A DNA stretch of 38,308 nucleotides, taken from NCBI GenBank assembly GCA_964639275.1, contig CAZXCQ010000015.1, positions 1 to 38,308 on the forward strand, in the 5' to 3' direction. The stretch comes from CAZXCQ01 sp964639275 (GTDB taxonomy: Bacteria > Desulfobacterota > DSM-4660 > Desulfatiglandales > Desulfatiglandaceae). The notes below the pieces were generated by a model. That model searched no databases and was not told where the DNA came from. It saw only the letters and a list, made by a program, of their open reading frames with translations. A program made the position numbers and the translations under genes. This document shows positions 23,428 through 32,120 of the stretch, piece by piece. The first letter of the stretch is position 1, and every line of letters begins with the position of its first letter.

Positions 23428-24792
23428 TTAATCCGCTATCATTTCAAGTTCTTTGGCACACCACTTCATGGCATCCTTGGGAGACGTATCTCCTGTGGTT
23501 GCCTTGGCCACCATGACCGCAAGGATGTGCTTGCTGTATATCGCTTGGCCGGCCATGGGATGGGCAGGATATCCGCCCACCACGAGTTTTTCATCACCCC
23601 GGATGACATAGTTGTAAACACATCCCGGGGGCGGACCCTCTTGCACCCATACCGGGTTGTCATACATGGGTTTAAGCTGCGGCATGTCATATCCCTGTGC
23701 AACTTCGAGAATCTTGTATTGCTGTGGTTTTTCGAGCAGCCAGGTGATAAGATCCTTGCCAGCCTTTTTATCCTTGCACCACTTCCACATAATAAAATTG
23801 AAAAAAAGGGCACCACGGAAGCGTCCCGCCGGTCCCTTGGGGCAGTCATGATGCCACATCCAACCCGCATTTAAGGGTTGCGTCCTCTTGGCCACGCTCC
23901 AGGCGCTCGGAGGGTTCTGGATGCAGGAGCCCTTTCCGGAGATGATCCAGCGGTTGTTGGAGGCATCGTCCCAGCCATAAACATCTTTTGGCATATACTG
24001 GGTCAGTTCTTTCAGGTACTCAAGCGCAGCCAGGGTGCCGTCCGATTCGATGGTGATGTTGCCCTTCCTGTCCATGGGCTCGGACCCGAAGGAGAGCAGT
24101 AGTGGGCCAAGCCAGTCATTGGCATCGCTCGTCTCGGAGATGGCGGCACCAAACTGAAAACCCGCCTTTGAGAGCTTTTTGGCCGCCTTCAAAAAGGCAT
24201 CATAGGTCCAGCCGTTCACTTTCTTGGGATCCCGCTCGCTCACGTCCGGCGGGAAGATATCCACCAGATCGACCCCTGCAAATTTCTGAAAATAATCTAC
24301 CCGGGAGACCATTGGATAGCTGTGAGAGCCAATGGGAGCGGGAATGGCATACCATGTCTTGTCCTCCTGAGAATAGGACAGGTAGGTCCCCAGGCTATCG
24401 AACTTCCCATATTTCTTCTGGAGGTAATCGGCCACATCGTTTAGTGGCTCGCACTGTTTGTAAAAGGCCCAGGAATCAAAGGGGCCCAGCGCCATAATGT
24501 CGTGTCCGGTCCCTGCCCGCGATTCAGCGGCGGCAACGGTCAAGATATCCCGGACCTGTGGACCAACAAAGTCGATCTTTATCTCCACATTGTTCTTGGT
24601 CGCCCACTCCTCTATCATTGCCCTGTGAACGTCCGCCGCCCCGGGGATCCAGTGGTTCCACAACGCAATACTGAGGCTAGGCTTTGCAGCAAAGGCCTTC
24701 CTCACCACGCCGGGTGCGGCCATGGCCCCGGCAGCCGCAGCCCCGCCGGCAACCATCCCCTTCATGAATTGTCTTCTGGTGATCTCTGCCAT
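23428..24792 (-). CDS. ABC sugar importer substrate-binding protein (Tat-exported)
   Basis: This family-1 solute-binding protein of 454 residues delivers its ligand to the two permeases. The N-terminus has a twin-arginine signal (ITRRQFMKG, then an alanine-rich stretch ending AFAAKPS), so it is exported folded through Tat. The mature part has GTGHDIMALGP, WYAIPAPIGSHSYPM, and GSEPMDRKGN. A GGAGGG precedes the ATG at 24792; the longer frame from 24825 is not preferred. The ligand is unknown. The UxaA-type and enolase-type dehydratases nearby suggest a sugar acid. Confidence 0.92.
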   Translation of the reverse strand: MAEITRRQFMKGMVAGGAAAAGAMAAPGVVRKAFAAKPSLSIALWNHWIPGAADVHRAMIEEWATKNNVEIKIDFVGPQVRDILTVAAAESRAGTGHDIMALGPFDSWAFYKQCEPLNDVADYLQKKYGKFDSLGTYLSYSQEDKTWYAIPAPIGSHSYPMVSRVDYFQKFAGVDLVDIFPPDVSERDPKKVNGWTYDAFLKAAKKLSKAGFQFGAAISETSDANDWLGPLLLSFGSEPMDRKGNITIESDGTLAALEYLKELTQYMPKDVYGWDDASNNRWIISGKGSCIQNPPSAWSVAKRTQPLNAGWMWHHDCPKGPAGRFRGALFFNFIMWKWCKDKKAGKDLITWLLEKPQQYKILEVAQGYDMPQLKPMYDNPVWVQEGPPPGCVYNYVIRGDEKLVVGGYPAHPMAGQAIYSKHILAVMVAKATTGDTSPKDAMKWCAKELEMIAD

Positions 24793-24930
24793 CTTTGTTC
24801 CCTCCTTTTTTGTTAGGTTAATCAATTGAAGTTGTTGTTCCCCACATTACTTAACCAATCGGAGGCTGACCATGGGGCATCAGAATATCCCCCACGGCCC
24901 ACTTCTGGCTATAGGTTTTCAGGCAAATAA

Positions 24931-24990
24931 CTGCAAATCTTACAGACGAACAACAAACTAACCCGCTAGAATTAGACTGCAATCTTGCAG
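24931..24990. promoter_or_regulatory. Two related palindromic sites
   Basis: CTGCAAATCTTACAG (24931-24945) and CTGCAATCTTGCAG (24977-24990) share the CTGCAA...TTxCAG pattern; the second is a perfect 6-2-6 palindrome. They lie 139-198 bases upstream of the binding-protein start and could be operators for a dimeric regulator. Which regulator is not known. Confidence 0.4.
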
Positions 24991-25132
24991 AAACCAGATC
25001 TCCAATCCTTAATCAAAATCCGGAACCGTATAACTTGCGCCGGTATGGAAAAAACGCCTCATAAGATAATGCATGTTGCCTTGCTGAATACATTGACACC
25101 CCTACGATCAAACGATTTGGACAAATGGCAGG

Positions 25133-25146
25133 TTGGTCTGACCGAA
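25133..25146. promoter_or_regulatory. FadR/GntR-type operator candidate
   Basis: TTGGTCTGACCGAA is a near-perfect palindrome that fits the TNGTNNNACNA-type sites bound by FadR-subfamily GntR regulators (PdhR, LldR and relatives) at all but the last position. It is 138 bases after the regulator gene and 341 bases before the binding-protein start. Confidence 0.45.
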
Positions 25147-25283
25147 TCTATCACCACTTGGCCTTTTGTCAAGCATTTTTCAGACACCCTTGTCCTCTAA
25201 CAACCATTTTCTTTGTCGGGATGTCGAGATTTCAATCACTTATCCCTCTATTCCTTTACTGTTTGTTCAACATAGGGTGATAT

Positions 25284-25997
25284 CTACCGTTGCGTATTGA
25301 GTATTTCGTTGACCTGATTGATACGTCTAAGCGCACCATCCATATGTGCCTTCATCTTTGTTGCAGCAACAGAAGGCTGTTGATTCTTGATCGCTTCAAA
25401 AATGCCCCCGTGTTCTTGAATCACAACCTGGATGCCAAAATGTCGATTGGCCACCTGACGACTGATGTGCAGATTCACCATGATTGAGCGAATCATGATC
25501 CCAAAAAGGGGATTCCCGGAGGCATCGATAATGGCTTTGTGAAAAGAATCATCGGTATCAGCAAACACCTCGGCGCTGTTTGATTCGGAGTTCATAATCT
25601 GGAACGATCTTTCCATGATCGCTATATGTCTCTCCTCCCGGCGTTCAGCAGCCAATCTGGCCGCCTCCACCTCAATCGGTGTCCGCACCTCCATGAGTTG
25701 TAAAAGAGAAAACGTATTCGTCATCAGGTAGTTGCGCACGGCCTCTTCGGGCACGCTGATCTGGGGAAGACGGACAAAGGTGCCGTGGCCCTGTTTCACC
25801 TCGACCAATCCTTTGGAGGCAAGTACCCGGATGGCCTCGCGCAGGATACTGCGGCTGACGCCAAAGATATCGCGTAACTGGTTTTCCGGTGGCAACAACT
25901 CCCCATCAGATAATTCACCGTTGATAATAGAATTCATGATCTTGTCGACCACCAGATCCCCTCTGGATTGAAATCGAATTTTTGAAAAGTTTTTCAT
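25284..25997 (-). CDS. FadR-subfamily GntR transcriptional regulator
   Basis: This 237-residue regulator has an N-terminal winged helix (LLPPENQLRDIFGVSRSILREAIRVLASKGLVEVKQGHGTFV), the classic GntR signature. A C-terminal FCD helical ligand domain follows; metal-site candidates are D in the DTDDSFHKAIIDASGN helix (DxxFH) and later histidines. It probably responds to a sugar acid or organic acid and controls the ABC/UxaA operon downstream, encoded on the same strand. I start it at ATG 25997; the frame open from 26021 uses a TTG. No strong ribosome site is seen. A repeat lies just upstream of it. Confidence 0.9.
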   Translation of the reverse strand: MKNFSKIRFQSRGDLVVDKIMNSIINGELSDGELLPPENQLRDIFGVSRSILREAIRVLASKGLVEVKQGHGTFVRLPQISVPEEAVRNYLMTNTFSLLQLMEVRTPIEVEAARLAAERREERHIAIMERSFQIMNSESNSAEVFADTDDSFHKAIIDASGNPLFGIMIRSIMVNLHISRQVANRHFGIQVVIQEHGGIFEAIKNQQPSVAATKMKAHMDGALRRINQVNEILNTQR

Positions 25998-26066
25998 AGT
26001 GTGATTTGTTTCAGTTGGCAATCGTATATACTGCTGTAACAGCTCAATGAATAGTGAATTGGCCCC

Positions 26067-26089
26067 GGATTCCGGCTTTCGCCGGAATC
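26067..26089. repeat. GGATTCCGGC-type palindrome, single unit
   Basis: GGATTCCGGC-TTTC-GCCGGAATC is a single hairpin unit of the family also seen at 4696, 14701 and 32634. Confidence 0.7.
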
Positions 26090-26184
26090 ATTCATGCAAG
26101 AGGCTTGCACCCCGATGGATGAAAGTGTAACCTGACAAGACAGCGCTTTCGACTTTTTACGAGACCATCAAATTTAATATTAAA

Positions 26185-26248
26185 GGAGTCTGTCTGTAAC
26201 TCACTAACATAGAGGTCGTATAACCTCATTCCGTTACGGACAGACTCC
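26185..26248 (-). terminator. Hairpin terminator of the DJ-1/PfpI gene
   Basis: Arms at 26185-26200 and 26233-26248 pair over 16 bp with one wobble (GGAGTCTGTC core) around a 32-base loop. It begins 11 bases after the gene's stop and is followed on the minus strand by an AT-rich stretch (TTTAATATTAAATTT). The loop is longer than in textbook terminators. Confidence 0.6.
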
Positions 26249-26259
26249 CCTGATCGGGG

Positions 26260-27687
26260 CTACCTTAGCAAGGCTTCTGTGATCGCATCTATAAATTCAG
26301 GAGCATCCATCGGAATACGTCCACTGACATAGTTTCCATCAATAACCGCCGACCAATTCCAATTGTAGATACCCCCCATAATTGTAACAGAATCCTCTGC
26401 CGCCAGCCATCCGGCCGAGTGTTTACCCTGGATAATATCCGCGGCCGAAACAGGAATCGGGCCGTGACAGATCGCGGCAATGATCTTTCCGAAGGCCCAG
26501 GCATCTCTCAAGAATTTCTGCGCCCCAGACCCGACAGTGAGCCGCCAGGGGTTCATCGCGCCGTGAATCCACAGGGCGTCAAAATCCGACATCTTGAGAT
26601 CCTCTACCTTAATGATCGAGTAATAGCTCTCCGGGATTTCCTGGAACGGAACGGTCGTACCAAAACTCCCTGTCCGCACATCCGAATCCAACATGGCAGG
26701 ACGCGCCTTCTGAATCGGGTCAAACAGCCCGACAACAATGTTTGCCCCCCGGTACATCAATTCCAGCGTAGGCGTACAGAGTTCAATATCTTCCCAGTCC
26801 TCGGCAGTCATGGCCATGACCGTTTTGCCCTTGAGGATATTCTTATGTCTATCCACAAAATTCGGATCAAACACCTTACACAAGGCCCTCAGGACACCGG
26901 GCGTGGCATAGGTGTCTCTGCCGGTGATTATATTGCCGTCAACCGCAACCGACCCTGCACTATACACGGCAATCTTTCTCAGCATGTAGTCCACGGTCCT
27001 ATTGCCGACAGCCTTTTTGCCTTTCATCAAACCGAGATGAATCATGGGCATGATACCGGCACCGATACCGGCAATCGGTACACCCCTGTCGGCAACGGCC
27101 TTGATGAACTTGAGCGCCACATCATCAGCAACCAGGATGTCGCCCGAGTGACTCCCGAGAATAATGAGCGCATCATATTTCGCGGGATCGGCCACCTTCA
27201 GAGAACCCGTCCCCTTTCCCGGCACGCCCGGAGCGGCCAGATTAGGATCTTCTTTTAGCACCACAGGGTATTCAGTCCTATTCCCATTGATGCCCAGACC
27301 ATCCATGCCTTCGGTCAGGGTCAATCCCCAGGTACCCCGGGGAATTCGAATTCCGTTCATCGGCCGCGTGTTTTTCCACAGATGATTGTTGTCCATGATA
27401 AACTGGGGCGTTCCTCCGAACTCCCCGATATACTCTGCCAGGTAGTAGGCCTGCCAATCGCTGAACTCACAGGCGGCCAGCAATCCGATCTTTTTTCCGG
27501 CCAGAGGGCCGTTAGGTTTGATTTTTCCGCCAAGTGGACCTTTCCAAATGGTTACCCCATTTTGTTCAACAATCTCGATGCCGGTGCTTTTGGCAACGTC
27601 CAAGTATGGTGATGCTGCCGATGCGAGCATTGTGCTGCCAGAGAGCATGAGGCCGATTGCCAGCACGATTCCAATAAGTCGTTTCAT
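26260..27687 (-). CDS. Exported tandem DJ-1/PfpI-domain protein
   Basis: A signal peptide (MKRLIGIVLAIGLML, cut after ASA) is followed by two DJ-1/PfpI-like domains in a 475-residue protein. The second keeps the nucleophile elbow with C407 (AAICHGPIPVSAA). The first has IAGIGAGIMPM where the cysteine should be, so its nucleophile is replaced by glycine. DJ-1/PfpI members include proteases, glyoxalases and amidotransferases; which, if any, applies is unknown. An exported two-domain form is unusual. GGAGG lies eight bases before ATG 27687; the longer frame from 27744 is not preferred. It is followed by a terminator hairpin and is likely monocistronic. Confidence 0.8.
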   Translation of the reverse strand: MKRLIGIVLAIGLMLSGSTMLASAASPYLDVAKSTGIEIVEQNGVTIWKGPLGGKIKPNGPLAGKKIGLLAACEFSDWQAYYLAEYIGEFGGTPQFIMDNNHLWKNTRPMNGIRIPRGTWGLTLTEGMDGLGINGNRTEYPVVLKEDPNLAAPGVPGKGTGSLKVADPAKYDALIILGSHSGDILVADDVALKFIKAVADRGVPIAGIGAGIMPMIHLGLMKGKKAVGNRTVDYMLRKIAVYSAGSVAVDGNIITGRDTYATPGVLRALCKVFDPNFVDRHKNILKGKTVMAMTAEDWEDIELCTPTLELMYRGANIVVGLFDPIQKARPAMLDSDVRTGSFGTTVPFQEIPESYYSIIKVEDLKMSDFDALWIHGAMNPWRLTVGSGAQKFLRDAWAFGKIIAAICHGPIPVSAADIIQGKHSAGWLAAEDSVTIMGGIYNWNWSAVIDGNYVSGRIPMDAPEFIDAITEALLR

Positions 27688-28051
27688 GGCTTTTTCCTCC
27701 TTTTTTGATAAGAAAGTGGATGAAACATCAATGGAAATGAACACCTATCCCTGTGCTGTATTGACGGCTTACCTACGCCCTCTATCACCCCCTTTCCCCA
27801 ATGCAGTTGAAGTCACGGAAAAACAAATCATATGATGTTTTGAGAGATCATATAATTATATGTCTGTCAAGGTTTTTTTGGATAGATGGATTAGAATAAT
27901 GTTACCCTGACAGATCTCATCTTGACCCGAGGGGGTATAGCGTCTATTGTAATTTTGATGGATTTTGGTTTCTTATCCCGAAGATCAGGAAACGAACAAG
28001 GCCCTGCCTTTAGGGCCACACCATGGTCTCCCCGTCGTGAATGATCTGGAG
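27688..28051. other. Divergent promoter region
   Basis: This 364-base gap between the divergent DJ-1/PfpI and rhodanese genes has AT-rich paired palindromes at its centre (annotated separately) and no gene that I can support. Confidence 0.6.
27808..27862 (+). promoter_or_regulatory. Candidate promoter and twin ATCATAT palindromes
   Basis: TTGAAG (27808-27813) and TATGAT (27831-27836) make a plausible plus-strand promoter with an 18-base spacer. The -10 box is inside the palindrome ATCATATGAT (27827-27836). A second palindrome, CATATAATTATATG (27849-27862), starts its ATCATA repeat exactly 20 bases later, about two helical turns. This is the layout of a paired operator. Confidence 0.4.
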
Positions 28052-28633
28052 ATGCATTTGCCTGGACAACCCAAAGAGACATTGGAGCGGATGGAGCCTT
28101 CGGGGAGACGACTGTTCATCTGGATGGTTCCCGCGGTCCTCATATGGCCCGGCCTATTTTTCCTCTCCGCAGTCGCACTTTTTGGTCCGCCAACTGATGC
28201 GGAAAAACGGGACAGGATTGAAGAGATCTACGCCGGCTATTCTAAGGATTTTCCTGGGGTGGTGGGCATCGAACCAAAACTGGCCATGGACTTGATGCAA
28301 AAAGTCCGGTTGCGTTTTGTTGACGTCCGTGAACCCGAGGAACAGGCGGTCTCCATGTTGCCGGGGGCAATCCCTGTCAAGGTGTATCTAAAAGACCCCC
28401 ACAAATACCCTGCCGATCTGCTGGTGGGGTACTGCACCATCGGCTATCGGAGCGGCAAGCTGGCAGGAATGCTTGAACACAGAGGAATCACCCTCTATAA
28501 TCTCCGCGGCGGCATTCTCTCATGGGTGCATAATGGCGGCAAGATCTATGACAAAAACGGCGAAACCAGACGCATCCATGTGTACGGTCGGAAGTGGGAT
28601 CTTGCCCCTGGAGGCTACTTGGCTATCTATTAG
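28052..28633 (+). CDS. Membrane-anchored rhodanese-like protein
   Basis: A single N-terminal membrane helix (LFIWMVPAVLIWPGLFFLSAVALF) is followed by a rhodanese domain. Landmarks are RFVDVREPEE (N-terminal strand), LPGAIPV, and the active-site loop YCTIGYRSG with the persulfide-forming cysteine C128, then LRGGILSW. Sulfur transfer or sensing of sulfur species at the membrane is likely. The start is uncertain: ATG 28052 is used, ATG 28091 is an alternative, and a TTG frame begins at 27965. Its stop overlaps the stop of the converging glycosyltransferase gene by four bases. Confidence 0.82.
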   Translation: MHLPGQPKETLERMEPSGRRLFIWMVPAVLIWPGLFFLSAVALFGPPTDAEKRDRIEEIYAGYSKDFPGVVGIEPKLAMDLMQKVRLRFVDVREPEEQAVSMLPGAIPVKVYLKDPHKYPADLLVGYCTIGYRSGKLAGMLEHRGITLYNLRGGILSWVHNGGKIYDKNGETRRIHVYGRKWDLAPGGYLAIY

Positions 28634-30660
28634 GGTCCACCCTGCGGCTCCGGGGTGAAAACTCCCGGGTAGTACCTTTTATAGAACCTCTCGTTCTGGA
28701 CTGTTTTTCCGTGCCAGCGGCGGGTAAAGAGGAACCAGACGAAAAGCCGCAAGACCGTGATAATGTTCCGGAAAAGGCCATTTTGTTGCCACCTTCGGTC
28801 TGAAACTGACACCCCCTCGGGGATAAAGAGCATTCGTCCCATCTGCTTGAGCCGCAGACAAACCTCCACATCCTCCATCAACAGGGTTGGGGGAAATCCG
28901 CCTGCCCTTGCTATGGCATCACTTCGAAAGAACTGCGCCTGATCCCCAAAAGATATCCCGGTTAACCGGGCCCGCCAATTGTTGAGCCAGGAAATAAAGC
29001 GGCCCTTTCCGGTGTCTTCCGGAAATGCCATGCCAAAGGCCCCACCCACTGCCTGTGGATCATCCGAGAGTCTAGTCACCATCCGCAAGACCGTACCAGG
29101 AAGGAGAACGCAATCGGCATGGAGCACCACGATCACATCTGCACTCACCACCGCCAGGGCACGGGCAATCTGAATTCCCCTGCCTTTGCCGCCGCTTATA
29201 ACCACTGCCCCACTTTCTCTGGCCAGTTGACGGGTGCGATCGGCGGACCCGCCGTCGGTCACCACGGTCTGGACCACAAAATACTGCCCGCCCAGCGAGG
29301 CAAGGCACCTTTCGATATAGTCTTCCTCATTCAATACGGGGATGACAACCGCCACGCTCTTCGGGGGGGGATAACCCGAGTCGCCGGCCCAATCAATTTG
29401 GCGAAAAAGACCGTATGCCAGCAATCCGTAAAAGGGTACATATTCGATGAGCTTGACCCAGTGGATCTCCTGGAATATCCCGGTCTTGTATTCGATCCCG
29501 ACCACGGGAAACAGGACGGCGGAGGCCGCCATCAGATAGATCCAGGCTGCTGAAGGATAAAACACCACAAATGGTGCGATCAGAACCAGGTACCAGGGGT
29601 GGAGGGTGGGGAGAAACAGGAGCATACAGCCCAATGCCATATACACGCATCTTAATGGATCGGGAACCGTGAGATAGACCATCATGAGGCAGATTGCCAG
29701 CACGGCTATGGCAACCATGATCCAGGTATCTCCAAACAAGAACCGGAACATTGCTGTGATGCCATCATTATAGTGCATGGTGGTGCCAAAGACATGGATG
29801 GAGTGAAAGATGTGAGGACCCGGCGCTCCAAAAGGGAGATATAAGAGCAGGGGAAGCAGGGCGATCGTCCATCTATATCGCGTCCTGTGCCCGACCAGAA
29901 AAGGGAGGGCAACCCCGGCAACATACTTGGCCATGGCAGCAAGCCCCAGACACAGAAACCCGACGCTCTCCCTGCCTCTAAAGAAAAGGAATATCCCAAA
30001 GACCAGGAAGAACACCTGGATCACGTCCAGGTGGCCTTCTCCCGACACGGAGAGGATCACCAGAGGATTGGCCGCATAGATAAGCAGACGGTTTGCCGGT
30101 AGCCTTCGCTGCCACAGCATCATTGCCAATAGCCCCATGGTTGCCAGATCAAGCAAAAAAAAGACCAGTTTAAACCAGATCGGGTTCAGGGTGATGGATG
30201 CCAGGAACCTGAAAAGGATCATGGAAAAGGGCGGGTAACACGCGCTCAACCCCTTGTGGTTGATGCCTTTCCAGATATTTGAGGGCATATCCTGTGCAAG
30301 TGGCATGATCGACGGATCGTCGGGGGAAACGACGTACGGATTAGATCCCAGCCGCTGAATATGGCCTTCCCAGACATAGCGAAACATATCATTGCCGGGT
30401 GGAAAGGGCAAAAACAGGAGGCGCACCGCCAGACCCAACAGAAAGCCGAGCAAGAGGCCCTGTAACAGGGTAAGTCTCCTGGGAAACCACCGGACCATGC
30501 CCACCAGACAGCCAAAGGCCAGAGGGAACACTACGGTAAACCGGGTGGCATGTTCTCCGAGAGGACCCGATAGGGCCATGGCCGTCATAAGGGCGAGCCA
30601 GATCAGACAGGAACAAGAAAAGCGTGCAGAGACTATTGATCTTTCCGGCTGTGACGCCAC
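28630..30660 (-). CDS. Fusion: membrane mannosyltransferase-like region plus GT2 glycosyltransferase
   Basis: The N-terminal 440 or so residues have about eleven membrane helices. They carry the segments FPPGNDMFRYVWEGH, SNPY and CYPPFSMILF, typical of polyprenyl-phosphate-dependent mannosyltransferases. The C-terminal part is a cytoplasmic GT2 domain: VAVVIPVLNEEDYIERCLASL, TDGGSADRT, GKGRGIQIA, LHADC, and ends with the LLMEDVEVCLRLKQMG region. The GT2 part resembles the rSAM/selenodomain-associated transferase 2 group. The start is uncertain: the frame is open from 30762, but I use the GTG at 30660, which overlaps the end of the upstream GT2 gene by 28 bases. An ATG at 30588 is another option. 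No polysaccharide export gene is in view. Confidence 0.8.
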   Translation of the reverse strand: MASQPERSIVSARFSCSCLIWLALMTAMALSGPLGEHATRFTVVFPLAFGCLVGMVRWFPRRLTLLQGLLLGFLLGLAVRLLFLPFPPGNDMFRYVWEGHIQRLGSNPYVVSPDDPSIMPLAQDMPSNIWKGINHKGLSACYPPFSMILFRFLASITLNPIWFKLVFFLLDLATMGLLAMMLWQRRLPANRLLIYAANPLVILSVSGEGHLDVIQVFFLVFGIFLFFRGRESVGFLCLGLAAMAKYVAGVALPFLVGHRTRYRWTIALLPLLLYLPFGAPGPHIFHSIHVFGTTMHYNDGITAMFRFLFGDTWIMVAIAVLAICLMMVYLTVPDPLRCVYMALGCMLLFLPTLHPWYLVLIAPFVVFYPSAAWIYLMAASAVLFPVVGIEYKTGIFQEIHWVKLIEYVPFYGLLAYGLFRQIDWAGDSGYPPPKSVAVVIPVLNEEDYIERCLASLGGQYFVVQTVVTDGGSADRTRQLARESGAVVISGGKGRGIQIARALAVVSADVIVVLHADCVLLPGTVLRMVTRLSDDPQAVGGAFGMAFPEDTGKGRFISWLNNWRARLTGISFGDQAQFFRSDAIARAGGFPPTLLMEDVEVCLRLKQMGRMLFIPEGVSVSDRRWQQNGLFRNIITVLRLFVWFLFTRRWHGKTVQNERFYKRYYPGVFTPEPQGGP

Positions 30661-32120
30661 GACAACCACCCGATCGACAGAAAACCACAAGCATAGAGGA
30701 GCAGAAAATGTCCCACCAGATAGAGACTCGACGCAAAGTAGAAACAGACTCCCAAAAGGCACCAGAGTCCCAGGAGGATCTCGATCACAAAGACGGTGTC
30801 TCTCACCGGGGAATAGGTCTTTTTCCGGGCAAAACCATTTTTTGGCGTGCGGACAAAAGGGCTTTTTCTGTTCAGGAGCGCCTCAAAGACGGCCCGTGTA
30901 TTGTTCACCGCGAGCCCGCAGCCCAGGCCGATCATGATGGGCAAGAGGAAAAGCACCCGGTCGATCCGCTGGTTGAGCGCTCGTCCGGAGACCAGATAGA
31001 GGCGGGATGGGCCGATACAACCCAACCCCAGTATCCCGCCAAATACCACAAAAAGGAGTGCCGGCGGCGTAAATCTCCCCATCGCAAGAACCGGCAACGC
31101 CATAATGGCCAAAAAAAGCATCAGCGGGTGAACCAGATAGTGGAGCATGTGTAACAGGGCCTGGAGTTTAATATACCACGCGGCATCGGCCTCAAACACC
31201 CTGGGGAGCAGTTTCATGGCGGTCTGAATGGACCCTTTGGCCCATCTGAACTGCTGCCCCTTGAACGCGTTGACATCGGCTGGGATTTCAGCCGGCACAA
31301 CCTGATCGATCAGATATCGGCACTTCCATCCTGCCAGCTGGACCCGATAGGAAAGATCCATGTCTTCGGTAAGGGTATCGGCCTCCCAGTTGCCGGCATC
31401 CACGATGGCCTGTTTGCGAAAAATACCGGCCGTGCCGTTAAAATTCATGTATAATCCACCGGCGTTCCGTGCCAGCTGCTCCACCATAAAATGTCCATCG
31501 ATCCCCATGGCCTGAACCCGTGTCATCAGGCTCTGCATGGAATTGAGGTGCCCCCATCGGGCCTGCACAAATCCCAAAGAGGGAAAGACCAAAAAGAATG
31601 GCATGGTATTGATGAGAAAATCTGTGGGTGGCACAAAGTCCGCGTCAAAAATGGCCATAAACCGGCCCGTCGCCCTGGCCATTCCCTGTCTTAATGCCCC
31701 CGCCTTATACCCTTCCCGTCCCTTGCGGGTGATGTGATGGATCTGGACCCCTTGCTGCTGGAGCATCGCCACTTTCCTGGCGACGACATCTCTGGTTTCG
31801 TCTGTGCTGTCGTCGAGCACCTGGATTTCGTGTTTTTCCCACGGATAGTGCATGGCTGCAACCGCGTCGATCAACCGTTCCGCCACATTCAGTTCATTAA
31901 AAATGGGCAACTGGGTCGTCACAACCGGCAGGGAAGCCACCAGCTCCCGCCATCCTTCCAGCGGGGAGAGCCCACCGTAGAATCCCCTGAGGATCTCTTT
32001 GTCCTCAGCCAGGCGCCTGCCATACGCCCGTTTGAACAGAAAGATCATCACATGGCAGTTGATGCCGTAGACCATAAGGGCAAGGGCACAGCCAAAATAG
32101 AGAAACAACAAGAACTCCAC
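30633..32120 (-). CDS. Processive GT2 membrane glycosyltransferase (cellulose-synthase-like)
   Basis: This 495-residue inner-membrane enzyme has one N-terminal helix, a cytoplasmic GT2 domain and four to five C-terminal helices. Catalytic motifs of processive synthases are present: D in VLDDSTDET, DAD in AIFDADFVP, TED in DTLTEDMDLSYR, and QQFRWAKG (the Q-x-x-RW motif). It belongs to the BcsA/PgaC/mannan-synthase-like group; the sugar is not predictable. It begins at GTG with a weak AAGGGA site. It overlaps the start of the fused glycosyltransferase gene, so both are likely co-expressed in making one cell-surface glycan. Confidence 0.88.
   Translation of the reverse strand: MEFLLFLYFGCALALMVYGINCHVMIFLFKRAYGRRLAEDKEILRGFYGGLSPLEGWRELVASLPVVTTQLPIFNELNVAERLIDAVAAMHYPWEKHEIQVLDDSTDETRDVVARKVAMLQQQGVQIHHITRKGREGYKAGALRQGMARATGRFMAIFDADFVPPTDFLINTMPFFLVFPSLGFVQARWGHLNSMQSLMTRVQAMGIDGHFMVEQLARNAGGLYMNFNGTAGIFRKQAIVDAGNWEADTLTEDMDLSYRVQLAGWKCRYLIDQVVPAEIPADVNAFKGQQFRWAKGSIQTAMKLLPRVFEADAAWYIKLQALLHMLHYLVHPLMLFLAIMALPVLAMGRFTPPALLFVVFGGILGLGCIGPSRLYLVSGRALNQRIDRVLFLLPIMIGLGCGLAVNNTRAVFEALLNRKSPFVRTPKNGFARKKTYSPVRDTVFVIEILLGLWCLLGVCFYFASSLYLVGHFLLLYACGFLSIGWLSWRHSRKDQ

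Larger units (their letters stand above)
24793..25283. other. Regulatory gap upstream of the ABC operon
   Basis: This 491-base gap between the FadR-type regulator stop and the binding-protein gene should hold the operon promoter. Apart from the operator-like sites listed separately I see no gene. A plus-strand 71-codon frame (24985-25200) has no recognisable features. Confidence 0.6.

Noticed and set aside
24985..25200. 71-codon plus-strand frame in the regulatory gap
   Set aside because: No ribosome site, no recognisable features, and it overlaps operator candidates.
26419..27258. 279-codon plus-strand open frame
   Set aside because: It is antisense to the DJ-1/PfpI gene; the minus-strand protein has clear domains and a signal peptide.
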